DNA of 64,000 nucleotides, taken from NCBI GenBank assembly GCA_934755305.1, contig CAKVLD010000004.1, positions 62,001 to 126,000 on the forward strand. Reading direction: 5' to 3'. Made by a program: the position numbers and the translations under genes. The notes under the pieces are model-generated. The model was given only the letters and a program-made list of their open reading frames with translations, made no database searches and was not told the DNA's origin. This document shows, in pieces, positions 25,581 through 34,841 of this stretch; positions within the stretch are counted from its first letter, which is position 1, and the number at the start of each line of letters is the position of its first letter. The stretch comes from an uncultured Clostridium sp. (GTDB lineage: Bacteria > Bacillota > Clostridia > Clostridiales > Clostridiaceae).

Positions 25581-27560
25581 ATGAATAAAGAACCTAAAAA
25601 GAATCAAAAGAAGAACAAAAGGTCTTTAATATTATACGTTGTAATGATAGTTCTAATAGTAGCAGGAGCAACATATTCAAGAGATATTTATATGAATAAA
25701 GAAATAACATATAATGAATTTCTTCAATTAATAGAAAAAGATGAAGTTTCTAAGATTGTTATTTCTAGTGATAACTTAATTGTTACACCAAAAGGTGGTA
25801 CTGAATATTCAGGAAAAACTTTATATACACCAAATCTTAATGATCAAACTTTAATTCAAAGGTTAGTGGATGAGGGAAATATAGAGTTTATAGGAAGAAA
25901 TCCTAAAGAATCTGTATGGATGAATTTATTTTTAACAATAGCTGGGCCAGTAATATTAATATTACTTATGTATAAGTTATTATTTGGTAAAGTTGCTGGA
26001 AAAATGGGCGGCGGTATGAGCAATATCGGTAAAAATAACGCTAAGGTTTATGTTGAAAATGAAATAAAGGTTACATTTAATGATGTAGCAGGACAAGAAG
26101 AAGCTAAAGAATCATTAGAAGAAGTTATAAGCTTTTTAAATAATCCAGCTAAATATACAGAAATAGGTGCAAAATTACCTAAAGGTGTTCTTTTAGTAGG
26201 TCCTCCAGGTACAGGTAAAACACTTATAGCAAAAGCAGTTGCAGGAGAAGCAAAAGTTCCATTCTTCTCATTATCAGGTTCAAGCTTTGTAGAAATGTTT
26301 GTTGGTGTTGGTGCATCAAGGGTTAGAGAATTATTTAAGGATGCAGTGCAAAAGGCACCTTGTATAATATTTATTGATGAAATTGATGCCATTGGTAAGA
26401 GTAGAGATAATCAAATGCAAAGTAATGATGAAAGAGAACAAACTTTAAATCAATTACTTTCAGAAATGGATGGATTTGATTCATCAAAAGGTATAGTTAT
26501 ACTAGCAGCAACTAATAGACCAGAAATATTAGATAAAGCTTTACTTAGACCAGGTAGATTTGATAGAAGAGTAATTGTTGATAAACCAGACTTAAAAGGA
26601 AGAGAAGCTATTTTAAAGGTACATGCAAAAGATGTTTGTTTAGATGCTGATGTTGATTTAAAAGAAATAGCTAAAGGAACTCCAGGAGCAGTAGGAGCAG
26701 ACTTAGCGAATATAATTAATGAAGGTGCTTTAAGAGCTGTTAAACATGATAGAAAGCAAGTACTTCAAGAAGACTTAAGAGATGCTGTAGAAGTTATTAT
26801 TGCAGGTAAAGAAAAGAAAGATAGAATACTTTCTGAAAAGGAAAAGAAAATAGTATCATTCCACGAAGTTGGGCATGCTTTAGTAGCAGCTTTATTAAAA
26901 GGTTCAGATCCAGTACATAAGATTACTATAGTTCCAAGAACTATGGGAGCGCTTGGATACACTATGCAACTTCCAGAAGAAGAAAAGTATCTAAATTCAA
27001 AAGATGATCTTATGAATGAAGTAACTGTGCTTCTTGGAGGTAGATCAGCAGAGGAAGAAGTATTTGGAGAAGTAACTACTGGAGCTTCTAATGATATTGA
27101 AAGAGCTACACAAATTGCTAGAAGTATGGTAACTATATATGGTATGACTGATAAATTTGATATGGTTGCTTTAGAATCTATACAAAATAGATACTTAGAT
27201 GGAAGAGCAGTTAGACATTGTAGTGAAGAAACTTCAACTTTAATTGATGAAGAAATTTTAAGAATAGTAAGAGAAGCTCATGAAAAGGCTAGAACTATTC
27301 TTAGAGAGAATAGAGACTTATTAGATAAGGTTGCAGAAGTTCTTCTTGAAAAAGAAACTATCTTTGGTAATGAGTTTATGGAAATAGTATATGAAAAGTA
27401 TCCAGAACTTAAAAAGGAAGAAAAGAAAGAAGAAGAGGTTGCATCTACTGTTGAAGAAAATGTTGAAACTACAGATTTAGAAGAAGTTGTAGAAGTAAGT
27501 GAAGAAAATATAGTAGTTGATGAAGATAAAGATAATAACATTAATCTAAGTAAAGAATAG
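25581..27560 (+). CDS. ftsH: ATP-dependent zinc metalloprotease FtsH
   Basis: Membrane-anchored AAA+ protease that degrades misfolded membrane and regulatory proteins. Two membrane spans (about 15-34 and 107-128) flank an extracytoplasmic domain. Then come the AAA module with GPPGTGKT, IDEIDAIG and the SRH ATNRPEILDKALLRPGRFDR, and the zinc site HEVGHAL. A Glu/Val-rich acidic tail of about 50 residues ends it. The ATG at 25581 after GAGGTGG is preferred over a GTG at 25569. 659 residues. Confidence 0.96.
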   Translation: MNKEPKKNQKKNKRSLILYVVMIVLIVAGATYSRDIYMNKEITYNEFLQLIEKDEVSKIVISSDNLIVTPKGGTEYSGKTLYTPNLNDQTLIQRLVDEGNIEFIGRNPKESVWMNLFLTIAGPVILILLMYKLLFGKVAGKMGGGMSNIGKNNAKVYVENEIKVTFNDVAGQEEAKESLEEVISFLNNPAKYTEIGAKLPKGVLLVGPPGTGKTLIAKAVAGEAKVPFFSLSGSSFVEMFVGVGASRVRELFKDAVQKAPCIIFIDEIDAIGKSRDNQMQSNDEREQTLNQLLSEMDGFDSSKGIVILAATNRPEILDKALLRPGRFDRRVIVDKPDLKGREAILKVHAKDVCLDADVDLKEIAKGTPGAVGADLANIINEGALRAVKHDRKQVLQEDLRDAVEVIIAGKEKKDRILSEKEKKIVSFHEVGHALVAALLKGSDPVHKITIVPRTMGALGYTMQLPEEEKYLNSKDDLMNEVTVLLGGRSAEEEVFGEVTTGASNDIERATQIARSMVTIYGMTDKFDMVALESIQNRYLDGRAVRHCSEETSTLIDEEILRIVREAHEKARTILRENRDLLDKVAEVLLEKETIFGNEFMEIVYEKYPELKKEEKKEEEVASTVEENVETTDLEEVVEVSEENIVVDEDKDNNINLSKE

Positions 27561-27622
27561 AGTTATTATTAAAATTTGAATAATGTTAGTTATAAAGGTT
27601 ATCCTTTATAATAAGATAGAAC

Positions 27623-27676
27623 ATCTGCGGATTTTCTTTGAAAACTATCAAAGAAACTTCGCAGAAGTTTTTTCTA
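27623..27676 (+). terminator. Terminator after ftsH
   Basis: TCTGCGGATTTTCTTTGA pairs with TCAAAGAAACTTCGCAGA across a short loop and is followed by a run of T. Confidence 0.85.
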
Positions 27677-27707
27677 TAAAAATGTTTATAAAATATGAGG
27701 TGTTACA

Positions 27708-29801
27708 TTGAATAAAGATATTGAATTTGTAATAGAAGAAAATAAGCTTAATGATACTATGAATATTATAAATACTGAAACTCTTAATTATATTGCAAAG
27801 AGAAAGTATATTACTGAATACATAGTTGAATACAGAAAAAAGTATTTAGAAGAATATAGAGATGATGAAGATAAAGTTGTAGATTATTTTGATCATGAAA
27901 AGTACGTTAAAGAAGAGGCTTATAGAATAATTGATAAAAGATTAAAAGAGCTTACTACTCTTAAGGAATCACCTTACTTTGGAAAAATTACTTTTACAGA
28001 AGAAAATGAAGGTGCCGAGGATTTATATATAGGTAGATTTGGATTAACTCCTGAATCAACATATGAACCAGTTATAGTAGACTGGAGAGCTCCTGTATCA
28101 TCATTATTTTATAAAGGAACTTTAGGAGATAGCAGTTATGTATCACCAGAAGGAGAAATAAAGGCAAACCTTTTAGGGAGAAGACAGCTTATAGTAAAAA
28201 AAGGGGAATTAAAAGGATTATTTGATTCAGCAGTAGATGTTAAAGATGAAATATTACAAATGGTATTAACATCAAATTCAGGAGAAAAGCTTAAAGATAT
28301 AGTTATGACTATCCAAGAAGAGCAAGACACTATTATAAGAGCACCAAAAAATAAAGTCGTAGTAGTTAATGGTGTTGCAGGTTCAGGAAAAACAACTATA
28401 GCATTACATAGAATATCGTATTTACTTTATAATAATAGAAAACAACTTGCAGATAAAGTATTAATATTAGGGCCAAATGATATATTTATGGATTATATAT
28501 CACAAGTACTTCCTGCTTTAGGTGAAGAAGGTGGAATAGTTCAAACTACATTCCAAAATTTTGCGATAGATGAGATAGGTGTTAAGGAAAGAGTTAAAGG
28601 ATTTTCTGAATATATAGAAGAAGCTATGACAGGTAATGAAAAAGCTTTAGAAGAGTATAGATATAAAAGTTCAAGAAAGTTCACAGAGCTTTTAGATAAT
28701 ACTATTGAAGATATGAATAAGAATTACTTCAAAGTACAACCTGTTACATTCTTTGGAGAAGAAATAGTTTCAAAGGAAGAAATAGTTGAATTATTCACTA
28801 AGTATTATGGATATATGCATTTATTTAGAAGAAGTGAAAAGATAAAGAGAATTCTTATTTCTAAAATTAAGGATAAGAGAGATGAGTTAGTTAGAGAACT
28901 TAATGCTGAAGTTAAAGAAAAAATAGCTAATCTTTCAGAAGAAGAATTTGAAATAGAAAAGAATAATTTAGATTTCCAAAGAAGAATAAGAATAAGAGAA
29001 ATAGTAAGAGGAGTTATGGATTCAAGAGCAGAATTAGAATCTTGGATAAATCATGAAAATCCTATTGCTTTATATAAAAGAATTACAGATACTGAAGAAC
29101 TTGGTTACATGGATCTTGCAGGAATTCTTTATTTAATGGTTAAGCTTCAAGGAAAGAAATACAAGAGAGAAATTAAACATGTAGTTATAGATGAAGCTCA
29201 AGATTATAATCTGACACAATTCAAGCTTATTAAAGAGTTAACAGGTTGTAAGAGTTACACAATAGTTGGAGATAGTAATCAAAGACTTATAAAAACAGAT
29301 GAAGAGCCAGCTATGTTGCATTTAGATGAGTTATTTGGTTCAACGGTAGAAAAATATTCATTAAATAAAAGTTACAGATCAACTCAACAAATAATGGAAT
29401 ATGCAAGTAAGTTTTTAGATGAAAAAACAATAATTCCATTAGTTAGAAATGGAGAACCTGTTTTAGAAGAAGAAGCTAATTCTATAGAAGATACAGTAGC
29501 AACCTTAGTTTCAATAATAGAAGACTATGAAGAAGATGGTCTTGAAAATATAGCTATAATAACTAAGGATAAAGAAAAGTTAAAAGAAATATCTAATTTA
29601 ATAAAATCAAAAGTTAAGGTATTAACATTTGATAGAGAAGATATGATATATAATGGTGGTAAAGTATTACTTCCAGCATATTATGCAAAAGGGTTAGAAT
29701 TTGATGGAGTTATATTATTAGATGACTTCGACAATACACCAGACCTAGTAAAATACATCATGTGCACAAGAGCACTTCATAGATTAGCTGTGATTAAATA
29801 G
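27708..29801 (+). CDS. helD: HelD-like superfamily 1 helicase / RNA polymerase recycling factor
   Basis: A UvrD/Rep-like ATPase of the HelD group, which in Bacillus binds and recycles RNA polymerase. The HelD hallmark is the N-terminal part with LYIGRFGL and VIVDWRAPVSSLFY before the first helicase domain. Walker A is GVAGSGKTTIALHR, Walker B HVVIDEAQDY, then VGDSNQR and a C-terminal CTRALHRL motif. The start is TTG at 27708 behind GAGGTG. 697 residues, slightly compact for the family. Repeat element B begins within five bases of the stop codon. Confidence 0.87.
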   Translation: MNKDIEFVIEENKLNDTMNIINTETLNYIAKRKYITEYIVEYRKKYLEEYRDDEDKVVDYFDHEKYVKEEAYRIIDKRLKELTTLKESPYFGKITFTEENEGAEDLYIGRFGLTPESTYEPVIVDWRAPVSSLFYKGTLGDSSYVSPEGEIKANLLGRRQLIVKKGELKGLFDSAVDVKDEILQMVLTSNSGEKLKDIVMTIQEEQDTIIRAPKNKVVVVNGVAGSGKTTIALHRISYLLYNNRKQLADKVLILGPNDIFMDYISQVLPALGEEGGIVQTTFQNFAIDEIGVKERVKGFSEYIEEAMTGNEKALEEYRYKSSRKFTELLDNTIEDMNKNYFKVQPVTFFGEEIVSKEEIVELFTKYYGYMHLFRRSEKIKRILISKIKDKRDELVRELNAEVKEKIANLSEEEFEIEKNNLDFQRRIRIREIVRGVMDSRAELESWINHENPIALYKRITDTEELGYMDLAGILYLMVKLQGKKYKREIKHVVIDEAQDYNLTQFKLIKELTGCKSYTIVGDSNQRLIKTDEEPAMLHLDELFGSTVEKYSLNKSYRSTQQIMEYASKFLDEKTIIPLVRNGEPVLEEEANSIEDTVATLVSIIEDYEEDGLENIAIITKDKEKLKEISNLIKSKVKVLTFDREDMIYNGGKVLLPAYYAKGLEFDGVILLDDFDNTPDLVKYIMCTRALHRLAVIK

Positions 29802-29805
29802 TGGT

Positions 29806-30058
29806 TTAGATGTTATGGTAACAGAAAAATCTTCATAGTATTGCTTCCGGGGCATACTAGTTGAATTTCACTAAGAATTTCTATCTCCATGAAAATTTAA
29901 TAGGACGGAATGGAAAAACTCGCACAAGGCTCAAACAGTTTCCATTCTAGTCGCCCTATCAAATTTTCCTGAAGATGAAATTCTAAAGTTCATTCAAATG
30001 ATGCCCTCCACCAATACTATGAAGATTTTTCTATGTACACAACACTAAACTACTATTA
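29806..30058 (+). repeat. Giant-hairpin repeat element, copy B (complete)
   Basis: The 5' end TTAGATGTTATGGTAAC starts five bases after the helD stop and the 3' end reads TATGTACACAACACTAAA. The outer arms AAAAATCTTCATAGTATTG and CAATACTATGAAGATTTTT are exact complements. The inner arm around GAATGGAAA/TTTCCATTC encloses the loop ACTCGCACAAGGCTCAAACA at 29918-29937. Nearly the whole element can fold as one hairpin. Confidence 0.9.
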
Positions 30059-30075
30059 AAACTTATATATGTTAA

Positions 30076-30316
30076 TTTAGTGTTATGTACATAAAAAATA
30101 ATAATGATATTTAGCGAAACGCAGCATTTGAGTAAAGGGTTTAGTATTTCATCTTTTAGGGAAATAGTTGGACGCGTTTAAATCTGTTTGTCTGAACGCA
30201 GTGAGTTTCAGATTTTCGTCCAACTATTTTTCTAAAAGATAGAAATACTCCCTGTAACTCAACTTTGCCTAAGTGGAGCTAAATATCATTATTATTTTTA
30301 GTTACCATAACATCTA
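30076..30316 (-). repeat. Giant-hairpin repeat element, copy C (complete, minus strand)
   Basis: Read on the minus strand it starts TAGATGTTATGGTAAC, where TAG is the stop codon of the 30314-31402 gene, and ends TATGTACATAACACTAAA. Outer arms are AATAATGATATTTAGC and its complement. The loop is divergent (ACTCACTGCG, then CAGACAAACAG). Copies B and C lie tail to tail and fill the gap between two convergent genes. Confidence 0.88.
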
Positions 30317-31402
30317 AACATATCCTTCAATCTTTTTAAGAATTTCGTCATATAAGGAGTCCACAATTGAGAAGTCCATGGCTTTTATATAGAAACTTTC
30401 TAGTTCATCGTGCATTGCTTTGGAGTTTTTTATGCATGATAAAGCTTTATTAGTTAATTCATTAAATTCTTTTTTGTCATATAATATTTCATCAATTTTG
30501 GATGTTAATGTAGCTTTGTAACATACATCTACCATGTCATAAATTTTAGTCTTGTTATTATAAGTTATATCACTGATTTCATTAGTAGTGAATATAGCAT
30601 AAGATAATTCAGGAATTATAATGTTTTCTATTCTTTCTGGAATAAAAGGATCATGAAGATATTCTACAAAGTAACCATTTCTTTGTGCTTCTAATCCAAG
30701 TGATCTAAGTATTTCTGTTTTACGTAATCCAGGTCCACCTTTTAAAACTATAAGATTATCTACATCAGAAGAAAGATCTAAGTTAAAGCTAACTATTCCA
30801 TTTGGAGTAAATGCTGTTGAGAACAAGTGTCTATCATTACCATAACCTTCTTTAGAAGAGGAAATAATAGTAGCTTTTAATTCATTTATAAGAGTATTTA
30901 CCTTAATTGAATTAATACTTTCAGAGTTTAATGCACTCCAATCTTCGTGAACACCCTTAGCAGCACCTAAGAAACGATAAGCTCTTTTGAAACTTTTTCC
31001 TATTTCTTTATTGATTTTAATAACTTCCTTCTTATTTGTAGCAAGGAATTTATAGTCTAAAGCTACACCTACATTTAATATTTCATCTACAGCACCAGGG
31101 TTTATTGGGTCTACAATATGAGGAGAAGTACCATCTAATAAAGCAACATTTAAGTTTTTAATTACAACTCCGTCTAAGGAATTATTATCTGAAGAACAAT
31201 GATGATATTCTATTGGATATCCAAGATTACTAAAATGTTTACCTATTTTTTTCATAAATGAAGATTTACCAGTACCAGGACCTCCTTTTATACATATAAT
31301 TCTATTTGCATCTTCTTGAGAAAGTATATACCTATAAAAAGAGTAGAAACCTTTAGAGGTGTTTCCTCCAGGAAATAAATGACGTTCCTTTGCTATTTTC
31401 AC
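30314..31402 (-). CDS. Twin P-loop ATPase of the PRK06851 type, function unknown
   Basis: A 362-residue cytoplasmic protein made of two related halves, each opening with a nucleotide-binding loop. The first is intact (GGPGTGKSS, 40-48); the second reads GGPGLRKTE (222-230), with Arg in place of the last glycine, so it probably binds nucleotide poorly. HHCSSDNNSLDGVVI and LLDGTSPHIVDP in the first half match a conserved Firmicutes family of unknown function. The stop codon is the first triplet of repeat C. There is no obvious operon partner. Confidence 0.75.
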   Translation of the reverse strand: MKIAKERHLFPGGNTSKGFYSFYRYILSQEDANRIICIKGGPGTGKSSFMKKIGKHFSNLGYPIEYHHCSSDNNSLDGVVIKNLNVALLDGTSPHIVDPINPGAVDEILNVGVALDYKFLATNKKEVIKINKEIGKSFKRAYRFLGAAKGVHEDWSALNSESINSIKVNTLINELKATIISSSKEGYGNDRHLFSTAFTPNGIVSFNLDLSSDVDNLIVLKGGPGLRKTEILRSLGLEAQRNGYFVEYLHDPFIPERIENIIIPELSYAIFTTNEISDITYNNKTKIYDMVDVCYKATLTSKIDEILYDKKEFNELTNKALSCIKNSKAMHDELESFYIKAMDFSIVDSLYDEILKKIEGYV

Positions 31403-31601
31403 TTTTATACTCCTATTTTAATCTTTATTTCTAAACTGATAATAGTATATGAAGATATAATGAAATATGTGATAAATTAATAAATATACATATGAAATGC
31501 ATAAAAATTAGGTAGACATTTATAATAGACTTAATAATACAAAGAAAAACATCATAAATATAATGTTTAATAAGGAAAATTCAAAAATGTTAAAAAAAGT
31601 A

Positions 31602-31631
31602 TTGCATAAATATTAAGAAAGGATGTATAAT
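31602..31631 (+). promoter_or_regulatory. Promoter of the polar amino-acid ABC transporter
   Basis: TTGCAT (31602-31607), an 18-base spacer, then TATAAT (31626-31631), about 40 bases before the start codon. No riboswitch-like structure is seen in the short leader. Confidence 0.75.
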
Positions 31632-31671
31632 TATGCTAAGGCAATAACTACCATAAATAGGGGGAATAAAG

Positions 31672-32493
31672 ATGAAGAATAAAATAGTTAAGAAATTAGT
31701 AATGTTATCTATGATAGGAGCTGTGTCCGTTTCTTTAATAGCATGTGGAAATAAATCAGAGAATAAGGATGGAGTAGAAGCAATTAAAGAAAATGGAAAG
31801 GTAGTAGTAGGATTATCTGCAGATTATGCACCCTATGAATTTCATGCAGTAGTTAACGGAAAAGATGAAACAGTAGGTTTTGATGTAGAGCTTGCAAAAG
31901 AGGTAGCAAAAGATCTTGATGTAGAATTAGAAATAAAAGAAATGGAATTTGATGCTTTAATTGGGGCATTACAAGCAGGTCAAATAGATATGATTATATC
32001 TGGAATGAATCCAGATGAAGAAAGAAAAAAACAAATAGATTTTTCTGAAATATACTATGAATCTAAACATGGAGTATTAGTAAGTAAAGATGAGACTGAA
32101 AAATATAAGAAAGTTGAAGATTTAAATGGTAAGAAGATAGGAGCACAATTAGGTTCAACACAACAAAAGATAGTTGAAAGTGAAATAAAAGCAGATAGCA
32201 CTACTTTATTACCAAATGTAAATAATTTGGTTTTAGAATTAAAGAGCAAAAAAGTTGATGCTGTAGTTACAGAGGAACCAGTTGCAAAAATGGCTATGAA
32301 GTCAAATCCTGAATTAGCTTTATCTGATATAAAGTTTGAAGCAGAAGGTGGCGGAAATGCAGTTGGAGTTAAGAAGAATTCTGGAAAGTTAGTAGAACAA
32401 ATAAATAGTACAATAAAAAGATTACAAGATTCAGGCGAACTAGATAAATTTATTATGGATGCTAATGATTTGGCAGCTCAAAATCAACAATAA
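31672..32493 (+). CDS. Amino-acid ABC transporter substrate-binding lipoprotein
   Basis: Family 3 extracellular solute-binding protein. The signal peptide ends in LIAC with Cys25 as the lipidation site. The mature domain has KVVVGLSADYAPYEF, VGFDVELAKEVAKDL, MEFDALIGALQAGQIDMIIS and GMNPDEERKKQIDFS, typical of polar amino-acid binders. The ligand class (arginine, glutamine, cystine or other) cannot be told from sequence alone. 273 residues. First gene of a three-gene operon. Confidence 0.92.
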   Translation: MKNKIVKKLVMLSMIGAVSVSLIACGNKSENKDGVEAIKENGKVVVGLSADYAPYEFHAVVNGKDETVGFDVELAKEVAKDLDVELEIKEMEFDALIGALQAGQIDMIISGMNPDEERKKQIDFSEIYYESKHGVLVSKDETEKYKKVEDLNGKKIGAQLGSTQQKIVESEIKADSTTLLPNVNNLVLELKSKKVDAVVTEEPVAKMAMKSNPELALSDIKFEAEGGGNAVGVKKNSGKLVEQINSTIKRLQDSGELDKFIMDANDLAAQNQQ

Positions 32494-32534
32494 GAATTAG
32501 ATAATAGGGTTTTGATGAAGGGAGAGAAAAGGAC

Positions 32535-33215
32535 TTGTTTACATTTAGCTTTTTAGGTGATTATCTACCAAAGTTTTTAGAAGGGGTAGGAGTTACTTTA
32601 GGTATATCATTAATTACAGTATTTTTAGGAACGTTATTAGGTTCGTTACTATTTTTTATGAAGAGCTCAGACCTTTCTATATTAAAGATTAAACCATTTA
32701 AAGTGATAGCGACAGTTTATATAGAAGTAATAAGGGGAACCCCAATGTTATTACAAATACTTATGGTTTATTCAGGTACAAAGCTTATTTTTGGAATAGA
32801 TGTAACAGCTTTTTCAGCAGCTATAATAGCTATTGCTCTAAATTCATCAGCATATGTATCAGAAATAATTAGGGCTGGTATTGAAGGAATAGATATAGGT
32901 CAAAGTGAAGCAGCAAGAAGTTTAGGAATGTCGAAGGCTATGACTATGAGATTAATAGTGGTTCCTCAAGCTATAAGAAATATATTACCTGCTATAGGAA
33001 ATGAATTTGTTGCTGTAATAAAAGAATCATCTATGGCTTCTGTTCTAGGAGTTGGAGAGCTTATGTTTTCAGCTAAGATAGTACAAGGAGCTACATATTT
33101 ATCTTTGGAACCTTTAATGGTAGCGGCAGTATTTTATTTTATATTAACTTTTTCATTAGGAAGGTTAATGGGATATCTTGAAAGGAGAATGAAAGCAAGT
33201 GATTCACGTAAATAA
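32535..33215 (+). CDS. Amino-acid ABC transporter permease
   Basis: His/Glu/Gln/Arg/opine-type permease of 226 residues with five predicted membrane spans. VIRGTPMLLQILMVYSGTKL is the family signature and EAARSLGMSKAMTMRLIVVPQA the ATPase-docking loop. The start is TTG, behind AAAGGA. The last 17 bases overlap the ATPase gene. Confidence 0.93.
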   Translation: MFTFSFLGDYLPKFLEGVGVTLGISLITVFLGTLLGSLLFFMKSSDLSILKIKPFKVIATVYIEVIRGTPMLLQILMVYSGTKLIFGIDVTAFSAAIIAIALNSSAYVSEIIRAGIEGIDIGQSEAARSLGMSKAMTMRLIVVPQAIRNILPAIGNEFVAVIKESSMASVLGVGELMFSAKIVQGATYLSLEPLMVAAVFYFILTFSLGRLMGYLERRMKASDSRK

Positions 33216-33921
33216 TTTATATAAGAGTTATGGCAATAATGAAGTACTTAAGGGGATTAATGAAGATATAAAAAAAGGTGAAGTTGTAGTTGTAATTGGT
33301 CCTTCAGGGTCAGGAAAATCTACTTTTTTAAGATGTATTAACCTTTTGGAAGTTCCAACTAGTGGGAATATAGTTTTTGAAGATAAAGATATTACAGATA
33401 AAAAGGTTGATATAAATAAAGTAAGAGAAAAGATGGGAATGGTATTTCAAACTTTTAATCTTTTCCCTCATAAAAGTGTTATAGATAATATAATTATTGC
33501 ACCAATAAAGGTTAAGAAAATTCCGAAGGACAAGGCTTTAGATAAGGCATATGAGTTATTAGAAATGGTAGGATTAAAGGATAAAGCAGAGGCTTATCCA
33601 AATTCTTTATCAGGAGGTCAAAAGCAAAGAATAGCTATTGCTAGAGCTTTAGCTATGGAACCAGATGTAATGTTATTTGATGAACCAACTTCTGCTTTAG
33701 ATCCTGAAATGGTAGGAGAAGTATTGAACGTAATGAAGGGATTGGCTAAAAAAGGTATGACAATGGTTGTTGTAACTCATGAAATGGGATTTGCCAGAGA
33801 AGTTGGAGATAGAATATTGTTTATGGATAATGGAAAAATTTTAGAAGAAGGTACTCCGGAAGAAATCTTTAATAATCCTAAAAATCCAAGAACGATAGAC
33901 TTTTTGTCAAAGGTACTTTAG
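33199..33921 (+). CDS. Amino-acid ABC transporter ATP-binding protein (GlnQ/ArtM type)
   Basis: ATPase subunit for the preceding permease, 240 residues. It shows Walker A GPSGSGKST, Q-loop MVFQTFNLFPH, signature LSGGQKQR, Walker B VMLFDEPTSALDPE, and the switch histidine in VVVTHEMGFA. The GTG start lies within the permease gene, so translation is coupled. A strong terminator follows. Confidence 0.94.
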   Translation: MIHVNNLYKSYGNNEVLKGINEDIKKGEVVVVIGPSGSGKSTFLRCINLLEVPTSGNIVFEDKDITDKKVDINKVREKMGMVFQTFNLFPHKSVIDNIIIAPIKVKKIPKDKALDKAYELLEMVGLKDKAEAYPNSLSGGQKQRIAIARALAMEPDVMLFDEPTSALDPEMVGEVLNVMKGLAKKGMTMVVVTHEMGFAREVGDRILFMDNGKILEEGTPEEIFNNPKNPRTIDFLSKVL

Positions 33922-33980
33922 AACTTAGATATCTCCAAAAATGCTTATTAAAGCATGATAAAAGTTAATATGAATAAATT

Positions 33981-34030
33981 AATAGCTCCATAAAGCCAAT
34001 AAATAAATGCTTTATGGGGCTATTATTTTA
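33981..34030 (+). terminator. Terminator of the amino-acid transporter operon
   Basis: AATAGCTCCATAAAGC pairs with GCTTTATGGGGCTATT around 12 bases and is followed by ATTATTTT. It lies between convergent genes and may also serve the minus-strand gene at 34075. Confidence 0.85.
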
Positions 34031-34074
34031 GATTATTATATGATGTTTGGAGAATGTATATGTTAGGTAGTACG

Positions 34075-34659
34075 CTAACTAAGTATATTACTAATTATAG
34101 AAAAAAACATAACACAACCTATTGTTATAAGAATAAATAAAATAGCTACAATTATGGCAGGAACTAGAGTTACACCACCAGTTGCATGAATTTTTTCAAG
34201 AAACATTTCATTAGGTGTAAGTCTATTAGTTTTAATTGTTTCTATTTTTTTCTTTGCAAATCTCATATATAGTTGGTTACCGAATAATCCACTACAGATA
34301 TTAATTGCTATAGTAATTATGGATGATAATGAACTAGACTCTAGGTTATTAAAAAGTATATTTACAACAAATATAATAGCAGCAGCTAAATACATTTTTC
34401 TATACCAAAACCACCAAGGAGATATTAGAAAAGCAGGCCAGTTCCATGATTTAAAGTTTTGATCTCTTTTAAACATATACCATTTTTCAAGATAATAATT
34501 AGTATTTTTATCACCAATAAATTCTTGAATTTCAATATTAGATATAGATTCTTTTGTATCAAATAATGTTTCATCATTTCTATTAATATTAGTAGGACAA
34601 GACGGATTGGTACAAATATTATTTTCATTTAATTCTTTTCCGCAATAGGGACAAAACAT
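34075..34659 (-). CDS. Zinc-ribbon DUF2628 membrane protein
   Basis: A 194-residue protein. An N-terminal zinc ribbon (CPYCGKEL with a second pair CTNPSC), an acidic linker, then SWNWPAFLISPWWFWYRKMY, the mark of DUF2628, and three hydrophobic segments (about 90-110, 114-130, 168-192). Such proteins are widespread in Firmicutes with no settled role. AGGAGGATATTTTATG gives the start. It is divergent from the M18 peptidase. Confidence 0.8.
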   Translation of the reverse strand: MFCPYCGKELNENNICTNPSCPTNINRNDETLFDTKESISNIEIQEFIGDKNTNYYLEKWYMFKRDQNFKSWNWPAFLISPWWFWYRKMYLAAAIIFVVNILFNNLESSSLSSIITIAINICSGLFGNQLYMRFAKKKIETIKTNRLTPNEMFLEKIHATGGVTLVPAIIVAILFILITIGCVMFFSIISNILS

Positions 34660-34841
34660 AAAATATCCTCCTAAAAATTAGTAAATATAAATATGTAATA
34701 TAATTATATATACTCATGTTTTATGTTTTTTATTCGGAAAGGGAATGGTATATAATTGTTATGGGAAAATAAGTTTGATAAAATAATGTATGAATAGAAA
34801 ATAGGACCATTATAAGTGTAAAAGAGAAGGAGCGTATATAG

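Noticed and set aside
29806..30316. CRISPR array or ordinary IS element
   Set aside because: There are no short regularly spaced repeats, and no transposase frame lies in any copy; long hairpins with varied arms do not fit either class.
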